Below, one piece after another: positions 1 to 5,784 of a DNA stretch of 6,722 nt. Where the stretch lies: the NCBI GenBank assembly GCA_016765335.1, contig JAESQE010000207.1, positions 1 to 6,722 on the forward strand, given 5' to 3'. Positions within the stretch are counted from its first letter, which is position 1; each line of letters opens with the position of its first letter. This DNA comes from Planctomycetaceae bacterium. GTDB lineage: Bacteria > Planctomycetota > Planctomycetia > Planctomycetales > Planctomycetaceae. The notes below the pieces were generated by a model, which was given only the letters and a program-made list of their open reading frames with translations, was not told where the DNA came from and searched no databases. The position numbers and the translations under genes were made by a program.

Positions 1-2232
1 TGCCCATTCCACCGGTTTTGATTTTGACTTCGTTGAAGTTGCTGGGAAGTACGGATCATATTTTGAAGCCAGGCGTTTTGAAGTCGCTTCATCGGGTGTA
101 CCCATTCTGGTGAAGACCAATTGCCAGGCACGGACCAAATCGAGCTTCGTAGAAATATCGAGTGAATTGAAGTTAATGCTCTCCAGAGCTGCAATCAATC
201 GAGGCTGCAATGCGGGATCAGCTTGGCGAGCCAAACCGATCACACCGTTAATTACTCCTACAGGATTCTTTTGTTTCAGAACGGAGCCAGCCCATAAATC
301 AGTTGCTTGATCTTCTAACGCAATTCGGGCAGTGTATCGAAGAAAGCGATCCTGGTGTCCCAGTTGATCAACCAAAGTCCAAAGCTGTTTCGAAGAAAGC
401 TTCAAACCGTCCTGATGTAGCTTTTCAATTTGATGACGTTCTTTCCGAAGTTTACTCTCTTTAGAATTTGCGGATAAATTCTTTCTACTTTTCTTTTGCT
501 TGCCCGTGTAAATCACACGAAACAATTCCGATTGTGTGCCTCGACCACCAGAAGTGAAGTACAACGCTCCATCATTTCCAACAGCCACATCAGTCAACGG
601 CAGTGGAGAACGCGACAGGAATTCTTCTTTGACGGCTTTGTAACCCGAACCATCTGGCTCGATATGGATTGCGTACATTGTGCCAAATGTCCAATCGCAG
701 ATGTAAAAGGCCTGCTCATATTTTTGTGGAAAATCTGTTCCGTAACCGAAACCTGCTCCCACGGGAGAACCGGGGCCGATATCAACTAATTGAGGTAAGC
801 TGTCTGGATAATTGGGCAGCCATTTTCCGGTACCACTTCTCCAGCCAAATTCCGATCCACTTGACGCATGCACAACACGAGTCGGACGATACCAGGGCGT
901 TCCGATATCCCATTCCATGTCTGCATCATAAGCAAACAAATCGCCATGCCGGTTGAAATCCATATCGTACGGGTTGCGATACCCGACGCTAAAGACTTCC
1001 CAGGTTTTACCTTCTGGATCTGTCTTCGCAATCCATCCCCCAGGAGCCAATTTCCCACGAGCGTGTCCGTTAGCGTCCCATTGACGAGGCAGAAGTAAGT
1101 CTTCACTCCAGTTGGTTGGAATTCTGCTTGAATAATCCGGGTTCTGTTTGTCTTCCCCTGCTTTGAAAGGTGGGTTGGTGTGATTGCCGCAAATGACATA
1201 AATCGACTTCCCATCCGGAGATAATCTCAACGCATGCGGTCCATGTTCGCCGCCGCCTTCGAAAGCTTTCAGTTTGATAAGCTCGTCATATTGATCGTCA
1301 CCATTAGTGTCCCTGGCTCGATACAATCCGCTACCTGGTCCGCCATTGATGGAAAGATACAAGCTATCAAAAGCATACAACATCCCTTGAGCAGAACTGA
1401 GTTTGAGATCCAGGCGTTCTACTTTGGTCGCTTCGTCACTTCCAATTTTAGGAGGTGTGATGCGATAGATTCCTTTATCTCCCTGATCGCTGGCAAGCAA
1501 TCGGCCTTTGGAATCAAAAGCAATCGAAACCCAGGAACCGAAAGTTTCTTTAGGAACGGTAAATAGCTTTTCTACTTCAAATCCTGGAAGCAACACAAAG
1601 GTGTCTCGCGGGACGCCGTTTTCATCTGGAATGATATCAAAAACATTATTCCACGGACCATCCCCGAGCTTGCCAATGATTTTGATTTTCTCTTGAGTCG
1701 GTGCGTCCTGTTTGTCAACAATTTGCCAATTTTCATCAGTGATAACGTAACTCTTTTTCCCTGCTGAATCTGTCAGCACAAGCTTCAAGACAAAAGCTGC
1801 GACTCCGCCTTGATTGGAAACCTCTGCAATCAATTCGTTCTGTCCTGGTTTGATCTTTGATGACAAATTAACAGAGACAGCTTCTTGCCATTCGGTGCTG
1901 CTGATCAGTTTCTTTCCATTGAGGAATAACGTCATCACGTTATCGCAGCTCGCCCGCAGTTGAACTGAGGCGATATTGCCAGAGAAAGTTGTTTTTAATC
2001 GATAATTGCTATCGTGATTTTGTCCCCAAATCCATTGAGGTACCGGACCAGCAGAAAAGTTTTCCCATTTGGGTTTGCTCTTTTGTGATTTTGGTTTTTC
2101 TGAAAAGTCTGCTCGCAGTTGAGAATCTGCTTTTTCAGGTAATTGAGTGACCACATTTCCAGAAGGTGGTGCTGCATCAATCGGCACGGCCAAAAGAGTA
2201 CATACGAAAAAGCTTAAAGCAACTTGTTTCAT
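1..2232 (-). CDS. Exported PVC-type membrane-bound dehydrogenase (glucose/sorbosone dehydrogenase-like beta-propeller plus helical repeats), C-terminus cut by window edge
   Basis: A single open frame of 744 codons starts at ATG 2232 and runs off the left edge without a stop. Residues 1-20 form a signal peptide (K2, hydrophobic core, likely cut after PIDA), so the protein is exported. Residues about 64-172 resemble a small beta-sandwich, galactose-binding-like module (WIWG start, FLNGKKL at 103-109). Residues about 215-577 are a six-bladed propeller of the glucose/sorbosone dehydrogenase type, with EHGPHAL (329-335), GYRNPYDMDF (417-426) and HASSGSEFGW (455-464); RNP is shared with PQQ glucose dehydrogenases. 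DTNGDDQYDE (308-317) looks like a calcium-binding loop. A basic linker (577-605) leads to an alpha-helical region (about 616-725) like HEAT repeats. In the family known as Piru_Ver_Nterm/PVC-type, a CxxCH haem domain usually follows; it would lie outside this window. The substrate is unknown. The ribosome-binding site is weak (GTGAGAA); the start is chosen for the signal peptide. Confidence 0.9.
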   Translation of the reverse strand, partial: MKQVALSFFVCTLLAVPIDAAPPSGNVVTQLPEKADSQLRADFSEKPKSQKSKPKWENFSAGPVPQWIWGQNHDSNYRLKTTFSGNIASVQLRASCDNVMTLFLNGKKLISSTEWQEAVSVNLSSKIKPGQNELIAEVSNQGGVAAFVLKLVLTDSAGKKSYVITDENWQIVDKQDAPTQEKIKIIGKLGDGPWNNVFDIIPDENGVPRDTFVLLPGFEVEKLFTVPKETFGSWVSIAFDSKGRLLASDQGDKGIYRITPPKIGSDEATKVERLDLKLSSAQGMLYAFDSLYLSINGGPGSGLYRARDTNGDDQYDELIKLKAFEGGGEHGPHALRLSPDGKSIYVICGNHTNPPFKAGEDKQNPDYSSRIPTNWSEDLLLPRQWDANGHARGKLAPGGWIAKTDPEGKTWEVFSVGYRNPYDMDFNRHGDLFAYDADMEWDIGTPWYRPTRVVHASSGSEFGWRSGTGKWLPNYPDSLPQLVDIGPGSPVGAGFGYGTDFPQKYEQAFYICDWTFGTMYAIHIEPDGSGYKAVKEEFLSRSPLPLTDVAVGNDGALYFTSGGRGTQSELFRVIYTGKQKKSRKNLSANSKESKLRKERHQIEKLHQDGLKLSSKQLWTLVDQLGHQDRFLRYTARIALEDQATDLWAGSVLKQKNPVGVINGVIGLARQADPALQPRLIAALESINFNSLDISTKLDLVRAWQLVFTRMGTPDEATSKRLASKYDPYFPATSTKSKSKPVEWA

Positions 2233-2293
2233 GATGGTTTCTCACAGGATTTGTTGATGCAGGCAAACTTGAGGAACAATAATTTGATATCGT

Positions 2294-2497
2294 TTAGGCT
2301 CGATCTTTGGCAGAGTAATTGCAGTCTTTGTGTTTGCCGTCACAGAACGGACTGTTTGTGGTTTCAGCACATCGGCACAAAGCAATGCAAGCTTTGCCGC
2401 CGGTATCGATCGGATTTCCTTCGCCGTCGTTCAGCACAATATCGCCGGAAATAAGAATTGGACCGTTATCCTTCAAATCAACTTTAACGCCAGACAT
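2294..2497 (-). CDS. CDGSH-type iron-sulfur domain protein
   Basis: This is a complete 67-residue protein. It carries the full CDGSH signature CRCAETTNSPFCDGKH (41-56). By family knowledge, C41, C43, C52 and H56 ligate a [2Fe-2S] cluster in the unusual 3Cys:1His manner. The N-terminal stretch DNGPILISGDIVLND (10-24) matches the beta-strand lead-in of bacterial stand-alone CDGSH proteins, and the length is normal for a minimal single-domain member. There is no signal peptide or membrane anchor, so it should be cytosolic, unlike mitoNEET. Its role is probably in electron transfer or Fe-S handling, but no partner can be named. The last position before the ligand His is K55 rather than the usual S/T/A. 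The start has an AGGG ribosome-binding site (2507-2510) 9 nt upstream. It lies 61 bp upstream of the exported dehydrogenase on the same strand with no obvious terminator between, so co-transcription is possible. It is divergent from rsmE. Confidence 0.93.
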   Translation of the reverse strand: MSGVKVDLKDNGPILISGDIVLNDGEGNPIDTGGKACIALCRCAETTNSPFCDGKHKDCNYSAKDRA

Positions 2498-2549
2498 GTA
2501 TTTTTTCCCTATTAAACAAGTAAGTATTTTACAGCTGATAAATTCGCTA

Positions 2550-2566
2550 TGATTCAGACTGAATCA
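2550..2566. promoter_or_regulatory. 17-bp palindrome in a divergent promoter region, candidate operator
   Basis: TGATTCAGACTGAATCA is a perfect inverted repeat with 8-bp arms around one central base. It lies in the 158-bp gap between the divergent CDGSH and rsmE genes, 53 bp from the CDGSH start and 90 bp from the rsmE start. The size and symmetry suit a dimeric repressor or activator. The arms are too close (1-nt centre) to form an RNA hairpin. The regulator is unknown. Confidence 0.4.
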
Positions 2567-2586
2567 ATAACTACGAAAAGTATTAT
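2559..2586 (+). promoter_or_regulatory. Possible rsmE promoter
   Basis: CTGAAT (2559-2564), a 16-bp spacer and TATTAT (2581-2586) form a weak sigma70-like match: 3/6 at -35 and 5/6 at -10. The predicted leader would be about 60 nt. The -35 box falls in the right arm of the 17-bp palindrome, so an operator protein there could block it. Confidence is low because the region is AT-rich. Confidence 0.27.
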
Positions 2587-2655
2587 CTGTGTTTTACTCT
2601 CATCAATCAAGCCATTGGCCAAAACAGATTCGAAGAACTGAAAGCGAGGCACTCA

Positions 2656-3402
2656 ATGGCTAGTCGATATTATTATGAAGGTTCGCTTCAGCCGGGTAAC
2701 ATCGAACTGACTGATTCTGAAGCTCATCATTTGATACATGTCAAACGGGCACGTGTTGGGGAATGCATCGAAGTGTTTGATGGACAGGGGAACGCTGTCG
2801 AAGCCGAAGTGATTGAACTGAAAAAGAAGCTTGCTGTTCTGAAGATCGATCAACAATTTCGCCACGATGAAGAACAATCGCGGCTTGAAATCGTTCTGGC
2901 ATCCGCGATCCCTAAAAGTGACCGATTCAGATGGTTGATCGAAAAAGCGACCGAAATTGGGGTGACTCAATTTATTCCACTTATCACTCAGCGGTCAGTA
3001 GTCTCACCTCGTAATTCCAAACTGGAAAAGCATCGACAGTATGTCATTGAAGCCTGCAAGCAAAGCGGTAGAAATCACCTGATGCAGATTTCGGCATCGA
3101 TGACATTGAATGAGCTTTGCACAGAGTCAGAAAAGACAACTCAAATTTTTGTTGGCCACCCCGGCACAACCTTCGCCTCTTTGGAGCAATTCCAGCAATG
3201 CCTCAAAACAACAACGACTTCGCTACTACTTGTCGTGGGGCCAGAAGGCGGACTAACTAATCAGGAACTGAACTTGCTCGACGATAAGAATGTCATTCGC
3301 GTGTGCTGTTCCCCGCATATTCTTCGCATCGAAACCGCAGGCCTGGTCATGTCCACCGTTGCGGTTTGTGCCGTGAATTCAAATGCGGAAACCAAGAAGT
3401 AA
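2656..3402 (+). CDS. rsmE: 16S rRNA (uracil(1498)-N(3))-methyltransferase RsmE
   Basis: This complete 248-residue protein has the normal length of the family, which methylates U1498 of 16S rRNA in the 30S subunit using S-adenosylmethionine. The N-terminal PUA-like RNA-binding part includes EAHHLIHVKRARVGE (22-36). The SPOUT (trefoil-knot) methyltransferase domain starts near residue 76. It contains AIPKSDRFRWLIEKATEIGV (84-103), ACKQSGR (133-139), VVGPEGGLTNQE (193-204) and the knot segment SPHILRIETA (219-228). In that segment the familiar LGPRxLRxET of bacterial RsmE is changed to C-S-P-H, so the Gly and the first Arg are replaced. The start is supported by GAGG at 2646-2649, 6 nt before the ATG. 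The gene is monocistronic here: divergent from the CDGSH gene and convergent with the cytochrome-like gene. A palindromic element begins 14 bp after its stop. Confidence 0.95.
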   Translation: MASRYYYEGSLQPGNIELTDSEAHHLIHVKRARVGECIEVFDGQGNAVEAEVIELKKKLAVLKIDQQFRHDEEQSRLEIVLASAIPKSDRFRWLIEKATEIGVTQFIPLITQRSVVSPRNSKLEKHRQYVIEACKQSGRNHLMQISASMTLNELCTESEKTTQIFVGHPGTTFASLEQFQQCLKTTTTSLLLVVGPEGGLTNQELNLLDDKNVIRVCCSPHILRIETAGLVMSTVAVCAVNSNAETKK

Positions 3403-3416
3403 ACAACCAGTCGGCG

Positions 3417-3552
3417 GTTGGAGTTCACGCTTTAGCGTGCATCGGTTGGAGAAAGCCTTCAGGCCGTTTTGGGTAAATCGAAGAGACTAAATCATTTCCT
3501 TGTCTCCCTGCTAAAGCAGGGAGACAAAGCACGCTAAAGCGTGAACTCCAAC
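3417..3552. repeat. Nested palindromic REP/BIME- or MITE-like element with 24-bp perfect inverted ends
   Basis: The left arm (3417-3440, beginning GTTGGAGTTCACGC and ending GCGTGC) is the exact reverse complement of the right arm (3529-3552). Each arm contains its own small hairpin, CACGC-TTTA-GCGTG. Between the arms are a second GTTGGAG unit (3445-3451) followed by a short GCC-TTCA-GGC hairpin, and a strong 12-bp hairpin (3500-3527). The octamer GCTTTAGC/GCTAAAGC occurs in both arms and at the tip of the inner hairpin. A GTTG tetranucleotide placed before a small hairpin, in two inverted copies, matches the general layout of REP/BIME elements mobilised by RAYT transposases. No coding frame or transposase is present. 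Its position just after the rsmE stop is typical for REPs. The copy number in the genome cannot be judged from one copy. Confidence 0.75.
3500..3527. repeat. Inner 12-bp perfect hairpin of the palindromic element
   Basis: TTGTCTCCCTGC and GCAGGGAGACAA pair perfectly around a TAAA loop. There is no T-run after it on either strand, so it is not a normal intrinsic terminator. It may stabilise the rsmE transcript 3' end or be the structural core of the repeat element. Confidence 0.8.
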
Positions 3553-3607
3553 AAAACTTACCACCCGAGTGAGTTTTTCAAGATCGACTAATCAACCGGT
3601 GCACATG

Positions 3608-3636
3608 AAAAAAGGCGAGCACTTGGCTCGCCTTTT
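3608..3636. terminator. Bidirectional intrinsic terminator between rsmE and the convergent cytochrome-like gene
   Basis: GGCGAGC (3614-3620) pairs with GCTCGCC (3626-3632) around an ACTTG loop. The stem is flanked by six A (3608-3613) and four T (3633-3636). On the plus strand the T-run follows the stem for rsmE; on the minus strand six T follow it for the gene at 3664-4017. The A/T flanks can extend the stem by four pairs. It lies 205 bp after the rsmE stop and 28 bp after the opposite gene's stop, so the minus-strand use is the more natural one. Confidence 0.85.
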
Positions 3637-3663
3637 AACTATACTCGTATTAAGAGTTTGGAA

Positions 3664-4017
3664 TTACTCATCATTGCTTGGCAGCTTGTTTGCTTTCAGC
3701 AAGTCGCCGTAGGTTTTGCCAGATGTTTTGCTCTCTTTAGCTTCAGTTTCTTTGAGTGCTTTTATGATCGCTTCGGCATCTTTAACATTCTTAGCATCGC
3801 CAAGAATACCCTTAATTGCAATTCCGTAATCGTTATTCTTTTTCTTGTCTTTGGTGCCGGACTTGTGACAAATATAACACTTCTTCTCTGACAAGCCTTC
3901 AACATCCGGGTAGAGTTTCTTGAATTGAGAGTAGTATTTAGGACGAGCATCAGCGGATTGCAAAGAACAAGCCATTACAAATGTGAGGCAGCACAGGCCA
4001 AGTATGAGTTTACGCAT
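3664..4017 (-). CDS. Small exported mono-haem cytochrome c-like protein (single CxxCH)
   Basis: This complete 117-residue protein begins with an export signal: positive R2-K3, a hydrophobic core at 4-16, then either signal peptidase I cleavage after SADA (residue 24) or a possible lipobox VMA-C17. The mature part has one haem c attachment motif, KCYICH (46-51), followed by a Lys/Asp-rich stretch and NNDYGIAI (61-68). The C-terminal part is helical and highly charged (EAIIKALKETEAKESK). The motif and export signal indicate a periplasmic or surface electron-transfer protein. However, the mature protein has no Met and no His other than H51, so the usual distal haem ligand is missing. The partner is unknown; the exported dehydrogenase at 1-2232 is only a neighbour. 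GGGAG (4026-4030) lies 8 nt upstream of the start. There is a good promoter upstream and a terminator 28 bp downstream, so it appears monocistronic. Confidence 0.8.
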   Translation of the reverse strand: MRKLILGLCCLTFVMACSLQSADARPKYYSQFKKLYPDVEGLSEKKCYICHKSGTKDKKKNNDYGIAIKGILGDAKNVKDAEAIIKALKETEAKESKTSGKTYGDLLKANKLPSNDE

Positions 4018-4045
4018 TTAAAAATCTCCCAAAGCTATCAAATTT

Positions 4046-4074
4046 ACTATAAAGACGACGCGACCATCTGTTCA
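4046..4074 (-). promoter_or_regulatory. Sigma70-type promoter of the small cytochrome-like gene
   Basis: On the minus strand TGAACA (4074-4069; 4/6 to TTGACA), a 17-bp spacer and TATAGT (4051-4046; 5/6 to TATAAT) form an ideally spaced promoter. Transcription would start near 4039, giving a leader of about 20 nt that contains the GGGAG ribosome-binding site. Confidence 0.5.
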
Positions 4075-4432
4075 GTTTTCCGAGAAGGTCTCGAACGAAT
4101 CAAAGACTCACCTCATTCAACCGAGAAGCACGAAAATCGCACCTGGCCTCCAGTATACGGACATCTATCCATTATTACCGTCGCAACAACTCGGTTAATT
4201 AAATGGTAGAAGGGCAGGGAAGTCAACCGATCATTCTCATCTGGTTGCACAAATTGTAAGATCTAGTACTCAATAAGTGGATTAACGCTATCTAGTCAGA
4301 TAAATTATTAAATTCTGAAAAGAAATCCTCAGACTCTCGATATCAAATGACCACCTGTCCGGGCAATGATTTAAAGTAAAATATTGTCACTCAGCAGGAA
4401 CAAAGTGGACATGCGGGTACTTTTATCAAGAA

Positions 4433-4470
4433 AAGCACGCAGAGCATATCAACATACGCTCTGCGTGCTT
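4433..4470 (-). terminator. Intrinsic terminator of the fliA transcript
   Basis: A 13-bp perfect stem (4433-4445 with 4458-4470; minus-strand arm AAGCACGCAGAGC) closes a 12-nt loop. On the minus strand it is followed by TTTTC, counting the T's that continue out of the stem. It lies 54 bp after the sigma factor stop. No T-run follows on the plus strand, so it is read from the minus strand. Confidence 0.75.
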
Positions 4471-4524
4471 GTGGGCACAATTCAATTGTCACTACGGAAG
4501 AAGAGTCCTGAGTCTCTTGTTAGA

Positions 4525-5310
4525 TTACTGTTGTGAGAACTCGGGACGTCTTTGTCGAAGTTGCTCTTTTAATCTGTTGACGATGCTGGAGTGCATTTGA
4601 CTCACACGTGACTCCGAGAGTCCGAGCGTGGTTCCAATTTCTTTCATCGTCAGTTCTTCGTAGTAATAGAGGATCATGATCAATCGCTCGTTGCGATTGA
4701 GTCCTTTGGTGACGAGTCTCATGATATCGCGTTTCTGGATGCCTTTGGTGGGATCTTCTCCCTTGCCATCTTCCAGAATATCAATTTCACGTACATCTTT
4801 GTAACTGTCGGTTTCGTACCACTTTTTATTAAGACTGACCAACCCGATAGCAGAAGCATCTGATTTATGCTTTTCGAAATCTGCCATGGGGAGTTCCATC
4901 TTGGCGGCAATTTCTTTATCTGTTGGCGGTCGTCCGTGCTGAGCTTCTACCGCTTTGCGAGCTGCCTCTAGTTTGCTGGCTTTACTGCGAACTAAACGTG
5001 GAACCCAATCCATGGTTCGCAGTTCATCCAGCATCGCCCCTCGGATTCGAGGCACACAATAAGTTTCAAACTTAACGCCTCGGCTCATATCGAATGCATC
5101 AATCGCATCCATCAGACCGAACACGCCAGCACTCATCAGGTCGTGCAAATCGACGCCTTCAGGTAGCTTGGCCCAGACACGTTCAGCGTTGTATCGAACC
5201 AATTGCAGATAGCGTTCGATTAACTTATTACGTATCCGACGGTTTGTCTGGTCTTTCTTGTAAGTGATCCATATTTCCTGTACTTCCTCCGGTGATAATT
5301 TTGTCGTCAT
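4525..5310 (-). CDS. fliA: RNA polymerase sigma factor, FliA/WhiG (sigma28) family
   Basis: This complete 261-residue sigma factor is of normal FliA length. Sigma region 2 covers about residues 28-105: NKLIERYLQLVRYNAERVW, then DLHDLMSAGVFGLMDAIDAFD (core binding), then RGVKFETYCVPRIRGAMLDELRTMDWVPR (-10 recognition), the last being very typical of the FliA/WhiG family. Region 3 is about 110-147 (HGRPPTDKEIAAKMEL). Region 4 is about 198-252, with the helix-turn-helix MKEIGTTLGLSESRVSQMHSSIVNRL for -35 recognition. By family role it directs RNA polymerase to late flagellar and motility promoters and is normally restrained by FlgM, which is not seen here. The frame stays open upstream to 5433, but I chose ATG 5310 because GGAGGAGAG (5313-5321) ends 2 nt before it, with the GGAGG core 6 nt away, and because homology starts there. 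It lies downstream of a small membrane protein and an FlhG-like ATPase on the same strand, and ends at a strong terminator. Confidence 0.94.
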   Translation of the reverse strand: MTTKLSPEEVQEIWITYKKDQTNRRIRNKLIERYLQLVRYNAERVWAKLPEGVDLHDLMSAGVFGLMDAIDAFDMSRGVKFETYCVPRIRGAMLDELRTMDWVPRLVRSKASKLEAARKAVEAQHGRPPTDKEIAAKMELPMADFEKHKSDASAIGLVSLNKKWYETDSYKDVREIDILEDGKGEDPTKGIQKRDIMRLVTKGLNRNERLIMILYYYEELTMKEIGTTLGLSESRVSQMHSSIVNRLKEQLRQRRPEFSQQ

Positions 5311-5465
5311 GACTCTCCTCCATTGAGTGTCTCGTTGTTGCCTGTCGGCTGGTAGTCGATCCAGAGACGTGTGCCCACGTGATCTATAAAAAATATAAGT
5401 ACTTTTGGTTGAGTATTTTCTTCGGTACTTCAATCAACGAAATTATTACTAAAATCTCATACCAA

Positions 5466-5491
5466 GCAGCGGTATTTCTCCGACACTTTAG
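5466..5491 (-). promoter_or_regulatory. Possible sigma28-like promoter ahead of fliA
   Basis: The minus strand reads CTAAA (5491-5487), 14 bp, then CCGCTGC (5472-5466). The flagellar sigma consensus known from Bacillus is CTAAA-N14-CCGATAT, so the -35 is perfect and the spacing exact, while the -10 matches at 4 of 7. It would allow fliA to drive its own transcription with a leader of about 150 nt. A chance match is quite possible. Confidence 0.3.
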
Positions 5492-5532
5492 TAATCGATT
5501 ATTTTAAACCGTATGGCCCTGGGACCGTTGGT

Positions 5533-5784
5533 CTATGTTGATGCTTTCACATCCTTACCGCCTGTTTCTGCTGACAAAATTGCAGAAGCAAGTTCGCGTT
5601 CGACCAGTTCTTCAACAATGTGGCGACTGATTTCTCCTATCACAAAACCGATGCAAAGGAAAATCAGACCAATTATCATTGAGTCTTGCAGGCCGTTTAC
5701 AAACGAGGCTCCTTCCAATGCAGAACGAATTAATGTTGCTGCAAATGTCAGTGTGCCAAGACGAAAGGCGTATTGAAGTGCCAT
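5533..5784 (-). CDS. Small single-pass membrane protein of the flagellar regulatory block, unknown function
   Basis: This complete 83-residue protein is not one I recognise. Residues 35-52 (SMIIGLIFLCIGFVIGEI) form a clear membrane segment. An N-terminal stretch (about 8-25) is mildly hydrophobic but has Arg at 8 and 20, so it is more likely amphipathic than a second span. After the membrane segment comes an amphipathic, Glu-rich helix (ISRHIVEELVERELASAIL, 52-70) and a polar tail. The start has AGGA (5791-5794), 6 nt upstream of the ATG. It lies between the FlhG-like ATPase and the FliA sigma factor, all on the minus strand, which suggests a flagellum-related role such as a membrane anchor or regulator, but that is inference from position only. 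It is separated from fliA by 222 bp, so it may not share one simple transcript with it. Confidence 0.75.
   Translation of the reverse strand: MALQYAFRLGTLTFAATLIRSALEGASFVNGLQDSMIIGLIFLCIGFVIGEISRHIVEELVERELASAILSAETGGKDVKAST

Larger units (their letters stand above)
4018..4524. other. 507-bp intergenic region between the cytochrome-like gene and fliA
   Basis: The left end holds the promoter and ribosome-binding site of the cytochrome-like gene, and the right end holds the fliA terminator. Between about 4080 and 4430 I see no convincing gene, tRNA or conserved RNA. There is one short hairpin (TATCT-AGTC-AGATA, 4289-4302), and the sequence around 4255-4390 is AT-rich. A plus-strand frame reaching 4209 overlaps the start of the cytochrome-like gene and looks spurious. 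Confidence 0.6.

Noticed and set aside
786..1214. Minus-strand open frame of 142 codons
   Set aside because: It lies in another frame inside the dehydrogenase gene, whose own frame gives clear family motifs throughout this stretch.
2190..2232. Lipoprotein signal at Cys11 of the dehydrogenase
   Set aside because: The residues before the Cys (SFFV) do not form a lipobox, and the signal ends with a normal peptidase I site after PIDA.
3417..3552. CRISPR array or integron attC site
   Set aside because: There are only two outer arms, in inverted rather than direct orientation, with no regular spacers, and no cas or integrase gene nearby.
3925..4209. Plus-strand open frame of 94 codons overlapping the cytochrome-like gene start
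   Set aside because: It has no recognisable domain and a composition unlike the real genes, and it overlaps a well-supported gene, its promoter and its ribosome-binding site.
4289..4302. Short hairpin TATCT-AGTC-AGATA as a terminator or small RNA
   Set aside because: The stem is only 5 AT-rich pairs with no T-run and no gene directly before it, so it is likely chance.
5311..5433. 41-residue N-terminal extension of the fliA frame
   Set aside because: It is rich in Arg, Ser and Thr and unlike sigma region 1, and a strong GGAGGAG site sits right before ATG 5310, where family similarity begins.
5513..5776. Plus-strand open frame of 87 codons
   Set aside because: It is the antisense shadow of the small membrane protein, which has a membrane segment, a ribosome-binding site and matching orientation with its neighbours.
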